Assembly: GCA_029775925.1 (NCBI GenBank)
Contig: JARVKB010000004.1
Location: 87,865 to 151,864, forward strand
Length of the DNA: 64,000 nt
Direction: 5' to 3'
Origin: Nitrososphaeria archaeon
GTDB lineage: Archaea; Thermoproteota; Nitrososphaeria; Nitrososphaerales; JACAEJ01
This document shows positions 27,581 through 37,000 of the stretch, one piece after another. The position numbers and the translations under genes were made by a program. Numbering within the stretch: position 1 is the first letter of the stretch; every line of letters starts with the position of its first letter. The notes under the pieces were generated by a model. The model was not told where the DNA came from. It was given only the letters and a program-made list of their open reading frames with translations, and did no database searches.

Positions 27581-28279
27581 CTTTTCTTCGGCCTTTCTCA
27601 TAGCCTCGACTGCTTTCATGACTGTGTCGATTAGTTGCTTTACTTTGTCAACGGCTTCTACTGCATCTTTTCCGTAAGCATCTGCACCTATTCTGCCCCT
27701 GAATTCATCAGTGACAGTACCACCACCAATGATAGTCTTAGTCTTATCCTTAAGCCCTTCTTTTCTTAACTCTTCTTCTACAGCCTTCATTGAAAGAAGT
27801 GTGGGTGACATCATGGTGGACAATGCGACTACATGGGCTTCTGTTTCCTTGGCTTTACTAACGAAATCTTTTGTTGGGACATCTCTACCCATATCATAGA
27901 CCTCATAACCAGCTGCGGTGAGCATAGCCTTTACGATATTCTTGCCTATGTCATGTATGTCCCCTTCCACTACTCCTATGACTATTTTTCCTGCAGCACC
28001 TCTCTCGGTCTTTGGCAGAAGTGGTAATAAAACATTAAGACCAGCGTACATAGCATCAGCAGATAATAGAACTTCTGGTAAGAAGTATTCCTTGCACTCA
28101 TATTTCTCTCCTACTATCTTCATTCCTGCTGCCAAACCATCGACAATTCCTATATAGGCTTGCTCTTTTCCTGCTTTGACTAATTCTGCCCATTCTTGCG
28201 CTGCTTTCGTTACTGCAGCCTCATCACCAACAACAACACCATCAGCCATTCTTTTTAGAATATCTTCTCTTTGGCTCAT
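27575..28279 (-). CDS. Corrinoid (cobalamin-binding) protein, MtaC/MtbC/MtmC type
   Basis: 234-aa methyl carrier. The N-terminal helical cap (residues 1-90, EYFLPEVLLSADAMYAGLNVLLPLL) is followed by a Rossmann B12 domain with the base-off His109 in GDIHDIGKNIV and later STMMSPTLLSMKAVEEEL and IIGGGTVTDEF. A lysine-rich tail ends the protein. It shuttles a methyl group between a substrate-specific methyltransferase and an MtaA-like enzyme. It lies between RACo and a divergent MtaA-like gene; no MtaB, MtmB, MtbB or MttB homologue is visible in the window. Confidence 0.95.
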   Translation of the reverse strand: MSQREDILKRMADGVVVGDEAAVTKAAQEWAELVKAGKEQAYIGIVDGLAAGMKIVGEKYECKEYFLPEVLLSADAMYAGLNVLLPLLPKTERGAAGKIVIGVVEGDIHDIGKNIVKAMLTAAGYEVYDMGRDVPTKDFVSKAKETEAHVVALSTMMSPTLLSMKAVEEELRKEGLKDKTKTIIGGGTVTDEFRGRIGADAYGKDAVEAVDKVKQLIDTVMKAVEAMRKAEEKK

Positions 28280-28407
28280 ATCTTTAGGTTTAGAGAAATT
28301 GGTATATTAGGTTTGCTATAACTGTGTTTTTAAAATTTCAATTATAGATAAAAACATGAATTAAAAGACCATTATCTTAATATAGGTCATTTTAATAGCG
28401 CCTTACG

Positions 28408-29466
28408 ATGGAAATGAATTCATACGACATAGTTATGGATATGTTGAAAGGGAATAAAGATTCCGTAGAAAGAATGGCTTGTGTAAACTCCGTGAGTATG
28501 GCTACAATAGAATTCATGAAAGCTTTTGATGCCTATTGGCCCAAAGCTCATTTCGATCCTGAGAAAATGGCAAAGTTAGGAGCTGCAGCATATAAATTAT
28601 GCCAAATCGATAACATAACAATACCATTCGATATGACTATGGAAGCTGAGTTAATGGGGGCTCGTATAAACTATCACGAGGATAAGATAAAATGGCCATC
28701 CATGTTTCCAGACCTCGCCTTTCATGCTAAAGAGATATCAGATATTAAGGTACCAAACGATATATCAACTGCAGGAAGAGTGCCTGCTATAATAGGTGCG
28801 ATAAAGATTTTAAAAAAAGAGTTTGAAGGTAAGGTTCCAATAAATGTTTACATAACTCCTCCATTTACAAGCATAAGTAGCTATGTTGTGGATAGCATCG
28901 ATTTTCTAAAAATGGTAAGATCGAACCCACAAAAGATTCATGGCTTTATTAAAGCATCGATGCCAATTTACAGAGAACTCATGAAGCTTTATACTGAAGC
29001 AGGTGCGGACATAATCACATTTCATGAGATGGGTGGCTCAAACGACAATGTTTCACCGAAACAGTGGGATGAATTTATAAAGCCTTATCTTAAAGAGCTT
29101 ATAAGCTGCACGAATCTGCCTGTAATTCTTAATATATGCGGTTCTGCTTTGATGATAGTTGACAGAATGATGGATTGCGGTGCAAAAGGTGTTGCTGTTG
29201 ATGAAAGAACGCCTATAATGAAAGCCAAGGAGATAATGAATAAAATTAACCCTAAAATTCCACTTCTAGGAAATATTCCAGCATTTGGCATAATACATAA
29301 GGGAACACCAGAAGATATAAGAGAAGTTGTAAAGTTAGTCATAGACAACGGTGTTGACATCGTATCTCCAGGGTGCGATTTCTGGTTAGAGACGCCGACA
29401 GATAACATAAAGGCTTTAGTAAACGCGACTAAAGAATTTGGAACCCCGCCACCATGGAAAAAGTAA
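28408..29466 (+). CDS. MtaA/UroD-like methyltransferase (B) with His-to-Asn zinc-site change
   Basis: 352-aa paralogue of methyltransferase A, divergent from the corrinoid protein gene. The barrel motifs are kept ([53 protein letters not shown]). However, the H-x-C zinc motif reads LNICG (Asn242, Cys244); the third ligand Cys323 in PGCDFW is present. It may bind zinc differently, use another metal, or act as a substrate-side methyltransferase rather than a CoM methylase. The start ATG at 28408 gives a standard length. Confidence 0.85.
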   Translation: MEMNSYDIVMDMLKGNKDSVERMACVNSVSMATIEFMKAFDAYWPKAHFDPEKMAKLGAAAYKLCQIDNITIPFDMTMEAELMGARINYHEDKIKWPSMFPDLAFHAKEISDIKVPNDISTAGRVPAIIGAIKILKKEFEGKVPINVYITPPFTSISSYVVDSIDFLKMVRSNPQKIHGFIKASMPIYRELMKLYTEAGADIITFHEMGGSNDNVSPKQWDEFIKPYLKELISCTNLPVILNICGSALMIVDRMMDCGAKGVAVDERTPIMKAKEIMNKINPKIPLLGNIPAFGIIHKGTPEDIREVVKLVIDNGVDIVSPGCDFWLETPTDNIKALVNATKEFGTPPPWKK

Positions 29467-29515
29467 ACAGCATCTTATCATATTAAAACTGTTATCTTTT
29501 CGATCTATTACCCTT

Positions 29516-30004
29516 TTACGACCTATTGCTGCTTGGAAAAGCGACCATTGTTACCGTTCTAAGGATATTTTTCGATGTTCTTATTATTTTGCGAACAGCT
29601 TGGAAAAGATCTTGTATAGAATTTACAACAACTTCTACGATGATATCGTAAGGACCAAGAACGATATCAACTTTTTGCACTTCTTTTATCTTAAATAATT
29701 CCTCTTGAATTTCTATATGCTCAGATTGGGCTGCATCAATTAAAATAAAGGCAGAAGGTATTTTATCGATAGGCTTAGTCTTCTCGAAGATGGAGAGAAA
29801 GGTTGTGCAAGAGCCAACTAAAGGAAGGGAATTTATAAGAGAAATATAATTTTCCCAAAGATCCTGAAGGTTCTTGACATTTGCTCTGACTACAACATCG
29901 TAAGGACCGAGAACTTCTATTGCGTCAAAGTTTAGACTGTCTCGAATCAACTTTCCAACATCGAGTGCCGATTCCTTTGCTGAAACCATGACCCAAGCGC
30001 GCAT
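29516..30004 (-). CDS. Tandem RAM-domain (Lrp/AsnC ligand-binding) protein
   Basis: 162-aa protein made of two Lrp/AsnC effector (RAM) domains without a helix-turn-helix. Repeat 1 (residues 1-80) carries FDAIEVLGPYDVVVRANVKNLQDLWE and repeat 2 (85-160) carries VQKVDIVLGPYDIIVEVVVNSIQDLFQ. The two halves are clearly duplicated. Such stand-alone RAM proteins bind small molecules and may modulate another regulator. It ends convergently with methyltransferase B (50 bp apart). Confidence 0.78.
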   Translation of the reverse strand: MRAWVMVSAKESALDVGKLIRDSLNFDAIEVLGPYDVVVRANVKNLQDLWENYISLINSLPLVGSCTTFLSIFEKTKPIDKIPSAFILIDAAQSEHIEIQEELFKIKEVQKVDIVLGPYDIIVEVVVNSIQDLFQAVRKIIRTSKNILRTVTMVAFPSSNRS

Positions 30005-30086
30005 TTAAATCAACTCATTTGATCTGATACTATAGTTTTATTTAAAGATAAAGAGTTTGTAAAAGAAGAACATGCCCAGAGGTAAT

Positions 30087-31160
30087 TTATTCGCTTAATT
30101 CTGATATATTTTTCCATACTTCATAGGCCAGTTTCTCTGTGCCGTTTCTCTTTATAAGACCAATAGAATCATTTTCATTCAAATCATGTAGCCACGCCCA
30201 GCCAAAAAGGTACAGATTTATTCCCTGTTCTCTGGTAAGACGCCCAACTACTTGGGCTATGAAATCAGCTTGGGCCTGTTCGCCACCGAAAGCATCCATA
30301 GATGGCCAGCCCAGTTCGCTGAACCCTACTGGTTTATCTGGCATATAAATTAAAGCCTTAGAATAATAATCGTTAGGAATATCTGATGGTCTATTTATCC
30401 CCTGAACACTATAAGGGTAGCTCGTGAAGACGAGAAGATCCATTTTCTCAGGGTTAAACATCGAGAGGACACTAAGGTCTGCCTCTCGGTTTTTGGATAC
30501 AATCTCACGAGCAAATGTACAAAAAACTTTGGTTTCAGGGGACAACTCCTTTACAGCGTCATATATTTCCTCATAAAGACTTACATAATGCTGAAAACCG
30601 TTAGGATTATCTTCCTCTACACCGTACTTCTCATACCATCGGTTAACTTCGTTGCCTATGGATAAGTAAAGTGGTCTAGAGGACTTTACCACATCAATGA
30701 CTGCTTTTTTGTAAGCTTCTCTCCATTTTCCATCGATAAGAGTGCCATTTTCCATGCTAGGCGGAGTTACAAGTGTTAAATCTTGCCCTATAAAAGAAAC
30801 ATGAATGATTGGGAACATCCCATTCCCGCGAATGTTTTGTTCTAAAAATGTTTTCCCCCAGCTTCCAGATAGGTCCTCTGCAAGATCGTAAAATGGAGTG
30901 GGTCTTCCCCAAACTGGTGAAAACTCAGAGTACTCTGCTGCTTGGGAATAAGCTTCTTCGAAGGATTGTCCATCTCTAGGTATAGGAAGGACGCCCATAT
31001 AAAAACCTCGGCTGGGAATTTGGGGAGAATCTGCAGGGTAAATAGTTTCTTGTTCATTATTCTGAGGATTAGAGGTTAAGATTGAGACGATTATTACTGT
31101 TATTATAAGAATTGAGAAAAATGTCATTATTATTTTTTTGGTTGTCATCTTTTCGCCCAT
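30087..31160 (-). CDS. Membrane-anchored clan-A glycoside hydrolase-like protein
   Basis: 357 aa. An N-terminal signal anchor (about residues 8-29) is followed by an extracytoplasmic TIM-barrel-like domain. The putative acid/base Glu171 lies in YLSIGNEVNRW and the putative nucleophile Glu282 in VGFSELGWPS, at the ends of strands 4 and 7 as in GH clan A. The nearest family feel is GH53/GH5-like, but I cannot name it. It may act on surface or environmental polysaccharide. The gene is monocistronic, beside tRNA-Ser. Confidence 0.72.
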   Translation of the reverse strand: MGEKMTTKKIIMTFFSILIITVIIVSILTSNPQNNEQETIYPADSPQIPSRGFYMGVLPIPRDGQSFEEAYSQAAEYSEFSPVWGRPTPFYDLAEDLSGSWGKTFLEQNIRGNGMFPIIHVSFIGQDLTLVTPPSMENGTLIDGKWREAYKKAVIDVVKSSRPLYLSIGNEVNRWYEKYGVEEDNPNGFQHYVSLYEEIYDAVKELSPETKVFCTFAREIVSKNREADLSVLSMFNPEKMDLLVFTSYPYSVQGINRPSDIPNDYYSKALIYMPDKPVGFSELGWPSMDAFGGEQAQADFIAQVVGRLTREQGINLYLFGWAWLHDLNENDSIGLIKRNGTEKLAYEVWKNISELSE

Positions 31161-31252
31161 ATAATGTGATAATTTTGCACAAAGACCTTGCTAAAAATTT
31201 ATCCCACAAACAAAATCCAATAAGGATTTAGATTTTGACTTCAAGAATTAAG

Positions 31253-31408
31253 CGCCGGGAGTGGGATTTGAACCCACGAGGCCTAAATAGGCCACAGGCT
31301 ACTTGTAATTACTCCAGGCTTAGGCTTTTTAAATCTGCCCCTTACCAGGCTAGGGAATCTTTGCCAAGGTCTCTTTAACCTTTCCGGCAATTAGTTTTAA
31401 TCCCCGGC
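31253..31408 (-). tRNA. tRNA-Ser(GGA) with three probable introns
   Basis: The cloverleaf closes only if three insertions are removed. The 3' half is unambiguous: T-arm GTGGG-TTCAAAT-CCCAC, acceptor TCCCGGC, discriminator G and a long variable arm GGCC-TATTTA-GGCC, which indicates serine. The 5' acceptor GCCGGG is at 31403-31408. Proposed introns are 31359-31402 (44 nt, 6/7 or 7/8), 31320-31334 (15 nt, 29/30) and 31301-31311 (11 nt, 37/38). Removal gives an 86-nt tRNA with a perfect anticodon stem CAGGC/GCCTG and loop CTGGAGA, anticodon GGA at 31313-31315. Intron 2 fits a bulge-helix-bulge (GGGC/GCCT, bulges AGA and AAG). The other two borders come from cloverleaf fit only. Confidence 0.72.
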
Positions 31409-31614
31409 ATGAATAACTTACTGGTAATAACTCTTAAAGATTATGGTTTCCATTTGATATTCTGATTGTCCCTATTTTTAAATGATCATAAATTATGTTT
31501 AATTTGAGTGTTATCTCACATCTAAATTGCCCTTTTTAAGTCGTCTAAAACTCTAAGGATTGAATCATGAGGTTTTAATGCTCTAACTTTCCTATTTTCC
31601 ATTACCAAACTTTT
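31409..31614. other. Intergenic region
   Basis: About 205 bp between tRNA-Ser and the ABC-2 permease stop. It holds the tRNA promoter region and the end of the corrinoid operon. No further gene was recognised. Confidence 0.4.
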
Positions 31615-32373
31615 TTAAACGCTTGTTTTTTTAAGGATTAAAATGCATCCTAGAAAGAAGGCTACTCCAAAACCTATAAGGGCTATTAGAGAATACCAAG
31701 GGAAGGGTTGATTTAAAGCTGCAGCTCTTAAGCATAAGCTCGAATGAGTTAAGGGTAAAAGATGCAAAGCTATTCGAAGGATTTCAGGCAAACCTTCTAA
31801 TGCGAAGAAAGTTCCACTTAAAAATGTCATGGGTAAAAGAATCAAGTTACTGAAGGTATTCATATCTTGATGAGATTTTGCTATAAAGGCAATAAGCACC
31901 CCGAGGAAAGCGAAGACAAAGCATGAGATAATTAGCACTAATAGAAATAGGAGGAACATCGGACTAGCAGCAATTTTAGGAGATATCATAAGACCTGCAA
32001 GTAGCAGAGCTGTAGCACCTATGATTCCGCGTATAACACCTGCGAGAGCTTTGCCCATTACTATTGAAAAGATGCTTACTGGTGCCATTAAAATTTCGTC
32101 AAAACATTTGTAAAAGAGTCGATCCACATGAAGCTTAGACCCAGCACCATTAAAGCTACCTGTCATAGTTGTGAGTGCAATTATACCTGGTACAACAAAA
32201 TCTAAATAGCTGTAACCCCAAAAGGTTATCCCTCTACCAAGCCCGTACCCAAAAGCCAAAAGGTAAAGAATAGGATTTATAAGGCTAGTTGCTATGGTTC
32301 TAAGCCAATGACGCCTTAAAACCCTAAGGTCTGCCCATAAAACAGTATGAATATCCCTTAACGCATTTATCAA
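31615..32373 (-). CDS. ABC-2 type transporter permease
   Basis: 252-aa integral membrane protein with six hydrophobic segments of the ABC-2 (drug/polysaccharide export) family (LRVLRRHWLRTIATSLINPILYLLAFGYGLG; VPGIIALTTMTGSFNGAG; LPMTFLSGTFFALEGLPEILR). Its start overlaps the 3' end of its ATPase by 4 bp. It is the last gene of the cobN-cbiZ operon, so its substrate may be corrinoid- or metal-related. That is inference; ABC-2 pairs commonly export lipids or antibiotics. Confidence 0.85.
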   Translation of the reverse strand: MINALRDIHTVLWADLRVLRRHWLRTIATSLINPILYLLAFGYGLGRGITFWGYSYLDFVVPGIIALTTMTGSFNGAGSKLHVDRLFYKCFDEILMAPVSIFSIVMGKALAGVIRGIIGATALLLAGLMISPKIAASPMFLLFLLVLIISCFVFAFLGVLIAFIAKSHQDMNTFSNLILLPMTFLSGTFFALEGLPEILRIALHLLPLTHSSLCLRAAALNQPFPWYSLIALIGFGVAFFLGCILILKKTSV

Positions 32374-33245
32374 TCTTCACTAACTCCCCTCCCAGTTAAT
32401 TCTATGAAAACATCTTCAAGGTTTGATTCCCTAACAAGAATAGCCTTAACATTTGATGGAAGACTTTTAATATATTCAGTAGCTATATCTCTTCCTGAAA
32501 AATATTTGTAAAATGTATTTCCATTTTCTACAACTGTAACCACTGTGTATAGGCCCATTTTCCGCCTAAGCTCTGATGGTTCTCCTAAAGCTATTAATTG
32601 ACCTAGATGAATTATACCGACCCGATGACAAAGAGCTTCAGCCTCCTCGATATAGTGAGTGGTTAAGAAAATAGTTACACCATCAGCATTCAGTCGGCGT
32701 ATCAAATCCCACATTCGACGTCTTGTATGAGCATCCAATCCTACAGTAGGTTCATCAAGGAAAAGGATTTTAGGCTTATGAATCAAAGAGCAAGCTACCA
32801 TTGCCCTCCTTTGTAGTCCGCCTGAAAGCATTTCGATGGATCGGTCAGCGTATTCGCTAAGCCCTACATAATCAAGAAGTTCTTCTATACGTCTTTTACG
32901 TTCTGAAGCTTCAAAATGATGTAGTCTAGCACGTAGTTCCATATTTTCTCTGACAGTTAAATCTCTGTCTAGGCTTAAGTGTTGTTGCATTACACCTATT
33001 GATTCCCGTACTTTCTCAGGTTTTTCTAAAACATTGAAACCATTGACCCATGCACAACCAGAAGTAGGCTTAGTTAAAGTTGTTAAGATACGTATGGTCG
33101 TGGTTTTACCTGCACCATTCGGTCCTAAAAAACCAAATATTTCTCCAGAAAAAACTCTTAAGGATAAGTCTTTAATTGCCCAAATTTCACTATAACGCTT
33201 AGAAAGCTCCTCAGTTACTATAACTTCATTATCCACTTTTTTCAA
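32370..33245 (-). CDS. ABC-2 transporter ATPase (DrrA/CcmA-like)
   Basis: 291-aa ATPase: Walker A FLGPNGAGKTTTIRILTTL, Q-loop in GVMQQHLSLD, signature LSGGLQRRAMVACSLIHKP, Walker B ILFLDEPTVGLD and switch His in TTHYIEEAEALCHR. The C-terminal extension with ILVRESNLEDVFIELTGRG is the DrrA-type ending. It overlaps CbiZ by 17 bp upstream and the permease by 4 bp downstream, so it is translationally coupled into the corrinoid operon. Confidence 0.92.
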   Translation of the reverse strand: MKKVDNEVIVTEELSKRYSEIWAIKDLSLRVFSGEIFGFLGPNGAGKTTTIRILTTLTKPTSGCAWVNGFNVLEKPEKVRESIGVMQQHLSLDRDLTVRENMELRARLHHFEASERKRRIEELLDYVGLSEYADRSIEMLSGGLQRRAMVACSLIHKPKILFLDEPTVGLDAHTRRRMWDLIRRLNADGVTIFLTTHYIEEAEALCHRVGIIHLGQLIALGEPSELRRKMGLYTVVTVVENGNTFYKYFSGRDIATEYIKSLPSNVKAILVRESNLEDVFIELTGRGVSED

Positions 33246-33984
33246 TCAACACTCGCCCTTCCTGCTTCTCCAAGGCTTTTATTACTGCAATTCTAGCCGC
33301 TACGCCTATCAGTTCACCCATTTTCGTATGGCCTCCAATCCAACGTACGAGCCTCTCAGAATCCCTTCCAGATACAATAATTATATTGTCTGTTCCAGTA
33401 CCAGTAGCTTGGCATTTAGGAGAGAAGACACTCATAACTCCTAAGTCTTGTAAAGCAGCTGTTTTTGCTTCTGTAGCAGTGATAATGGCTCTAGCCATCG
33501 CCCCATCACTTAATGCAACATTTGAAAGAACGATTATATTTATTGTCCCATGTATATGTTCAAATTTTCCGTTTCTTTCTACATAATCAGCTTTATCTAT
33601 GCCTGTTCTTAAAGCATTACCAGTTCCTCCAGTCGCTAAACAACATATAGTGAACTCTTGGTAAGAACTTTCATATACAGCTAAATTGTCCATGTCAGCA
33701 CCTGTTGACAGAAATGAAATCTCATTGTAATTTATACCTAAAGAGTCCGGAAATTCTTTGAAGAAATTCTCATAATTAGTCATAGTTTGCATAGCTAAAG
33801 AATTTGGAACATAAACATTTGCTACATATTTTACTCGACGATAACCGTCTAAAGTTGATAAAACCCTTCGGGTTTCTCCTCTAAAAGATATTAAGAGAGT
33901 TTTTATATCAAATTCATGATATTTATGGTAAATTACTTCTGCTTTTAAGCCCTCAATATTTAAACTAATATCTCGTTTATTCAA
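33229..33984 (-). CDS. cbiZ: Adenosylcobinamide amidohydrolase CbiZ
   Basis: 251-aa amidohydrolase that removes the aminopropanol side chain of adenosylcobinamide to give adenosylcobyric acid, allowing salvage and remodelling of foreign corrinoids. Family features are RRVLSTLDGYRRVKYVANVYVPNS, the Gly-rich CCLATGGTGNALRTGIDKADY, ATGTGTDNIIIVSG and the C-terminal GGHTKMGELIGVAARIAVIKAL. It starts 24 bp after cobN and overlaps the ABC-2 ATPase. It supports a corrinoid-salvage role for the operon. Confidence 0.92.
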   Translation of the reverse strand: MNKRDISLNIEGLKAEVIYHKYHEFDIKTLLISFRGETRRVLSTLDGYRRVKYVANVYVPNSLAMQTMTNYENFFKEFPDSLGINYNEISFLSTGADMDNLAVYESSYQEFTICCLATGGTGNALRTGIDKADYVERNGKFEHIHGTINIIVLSNVALSDGAMARAIITATEAKTAALQDLGVMSVFSPKCQATGTGTDNIIIVSGRDSERLVRWIGGHTKMGELIGVAARIAVIKALEKQEGRVLIEKSG

Positions 33985-34008
33985 GATTGAAATCCTCCAT
34001 AAGTTTTA

Positions 34009-37000
34009 TCATAATTTTCCACCTTTTTCTTCTAAAATTCCTTCAATGCTTAAGTATAGTGATTGCAGTTTTTTCTTCATTTCCTCTGTAGCTTGCCACA
34101 TGCCCCTTTCAATAGCTTCTAAAAGCCTTTCCAATATGTTTTGAAGAGCGTATGGACTTACCTCCTTTAACCATTCCTGCATTTCAGGGTTTAAGGAATA
34201 TTTTTCAGCAAGCTCCTCATACATCCAGTCTTCAATTGCTTCTTCCGTAGCGTCCCAACCAAAAACAAAATCGATAGCCCTTGATAGATCTCCTGCACCT
34301 CTATATCCGTGTCTTCTCATTCCTTCAATCCATTTAGGGTTGAGGAGACGTGCCCTAAACACATGTTTGATTTCCTCTTCCGTGCCTCTTATTTTAACCC
34401 TTTTAGGGTCTGAACTGTCTCCATAATAGGATCGTGGAGCTTTACCGCTAATGGTCTTTATGGTTACGTCCATTCCGCCATGAGAGTCGTACCAATCATC
34501 TCCAGATAAAAGGTCATATTCACGTGTGTCAACGTTTTTAACAGTTAATTCTACTTTGCTTAAACGATTTTTGAAAAGTTCTGGACTTTTAAAACCATAC
34601 TTTTTACGGCTATAGGCGTAGCATCCCCAAGTGATGTAAACTTCCGCTAAGTCTTTTTGGCTTCTCCAGTTCTTCGAATCTATTAATTCGCTTACTCCAC
34701 AACCATACGCGCCTGGGCGGTCGCTAAAAACTCTACAAAGAGCTCGGTCTTTTGCCTCTTCGTGGTTTATGCCTCGCCCCGTAAACTCTTCGATCTCGCT
34801 TCGCACATGTTTAACCACATAATTAAGTTCAGGCGGCTCGTTTAAATTAGCCACTAATTCCACAGCCTCATCGATGAGGTAGATTATGTGTGGGAAGGTA
34901 TCTCTGAAAAGACCGCTTGCCCTTATTACTACGTCTATACGTGGACGCTTTAATTCTTCAAGGGGAATAACCTCTAATCCAATAACTCTCCCACTAGCTT
35001 TCTCCCACACAGGTTTAACCCCTAACAAATAGAGGATCTCTGCTATATCGTCTCCCTTATTCTTCATAGCATCTGTAGCCCAAATAACAATACCAACACT
35101 TTCAGGATATTTGCCCTCATCCTTTAAGTAACGCTCAAGCATAGAATTAGCCAAAGAAATGCCTACTTGCCAAGCAGCTGGAGATGGAATTGCTCGAGGA
35201 TCAACAGAGTAAAAATTCCTCCCAGTAGGTAGAATATCAGCCATGCCCCTTGTAGGAGAACCTGAAGGTCCAGGAGGAACAAATGCTCCCTCACATGAGG
35301 ATACTGCATTTATTAACTCATTATTTGTAGCCTCAAGAGCTGGAACAAGAAAGTCTGCAATATAATCTAAGCACTGCCTTATTTTTGGGCTTGTCCCATT
35401 AAGCACTTTATTAACAACCTCGTTTATGGCTTCTTTTTGGAATTTTCTATTCCTAAATTGTTTTATCAGTTCGATAGATAGGTTATTAATTTCTTTGATT
35501 ATATCACCATAAGTTCTATTGTTTTGAATAAGTTTGCCCATGTTTTCAACTAAATTATCAAAAGTATATCCTTTCGACTCTGCGATGGCCTCTCTTAAAG
35601 ATGGAATGGTGCCATTGCTTAGCCTTGTCAAGGCTGCTAAAAACTTATCTAAGCGTATATCGAGAGGTGGTTCTCCTAAAACGTGTAATCCATCGTTTAT
35701 TAGCGTATCCGAAATTTCATAAAGATATCCATGTAGTTTTTCTATAAAATTGTCAAAATTGAAGTAAGCATCTTCCTTACTAAAGCCTAAATCATCTTCC
35801 AATTTTGCTTGGCAAACTTTTTCCCATATCTGCTCCATAAGTGTGGGAATTTTTCCTTCATCAGAAAGTTTTGCGTGATAATATTCTTGGAGGAGAACTT
35901 CTAGCTCTGCTATTTCTTCATAGGATTCAGCTTCAGACATGGCAGGTACGAGATGATCGATAATACAACAATAACTTCTACGCTTAGCTTGAGTACCTTC
36001 CCCAGGATTGTTTATTATATAAGGATAAATGTTTGGCATATCGGATATGGCTATGTCTGGAAAGCATGAAGCTGAAAGTCCAGCAGATTTTCCTGGAAGC
36101 CATTCTAAAGTGCCATGTTTTCCAATATGAAATACAATATCAGCTTTAAAAACATCGCGTATCCATCTGTAATAAGCATAGTAGTGGTGTGGCATAGGTA
36201 AATCTGGGCTATGATAAATAGAAGTAGGATCCTCAAGAAAGCCTCTCGGTGGTTGCAAACCAATAAATATATTTCCATTTATGATTCCAGCGATTAACAA
36301 TTGGTCTTTATGAACAAAAAGCTTTCCTGGAGGTTTGCCCCAATGCTTCTCCATCTTTTCTCTCACATCTGCTGGAAGTTCACTAAACCATTTTGAATAT
36401 TGTTCCGTTGGAATTTTAGCTACAGCCCTCTCTGCTAATTCTTGAAGGCTTGCCCAACGTCTATCATTAGTCATCTTTTGCATCAGATCCTCGATAAGTT
36501 TCTGACCATTTTCAGGTAAATAATCCAGCTTGTAGCCTTTTTTAGCAAATTCATTTAGAATTTTTAGGACTGATTCTGGAGAGTCAAGCCCGAAGGCTTC
36601 ACCTATAGTATCGTTCCTTGGAGGATAATTATGGAAGATTATAGCTACTCTTTTTTCACTGTTAGGTTTACGCTTCAGTCGTGCCCAGTTTAAGCTTAAG
36701 CTTGCTAGTTTACTTATTCTTTCAGGTATAGGTGCGAACTTAATTATTCTTGTCCCTGTTAAATAATCTTTTTCACAAAAGCTTTTAGCAGCTACTGGTA
36801 CGGTTATTATTTTACCATCGAATTCAGGCATAACTACATTTGGTGGTATATCTAGTGGACTTATTCCTTGTATTGAGTTATGCCACTCCTCAAAAGTGTT
36901 CCAAGTTAAAATTGCCTTTATTACTGGTACGTTAAGCTTTCTTAAAAGATTTTCAACGATATCATTTTGTGAAGTATACATGGATAGAGAAAACATGAGA

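Noticed and set aside
31301..31408. tRNA-Leu(UAA) reading of the serine tRNA (loop TTTAAAA)
   Set aside because: It leaves a mismatch in the anticodon stem and conflicts with discriminator G; the Ser(GGA) reading gives a perfect stem.
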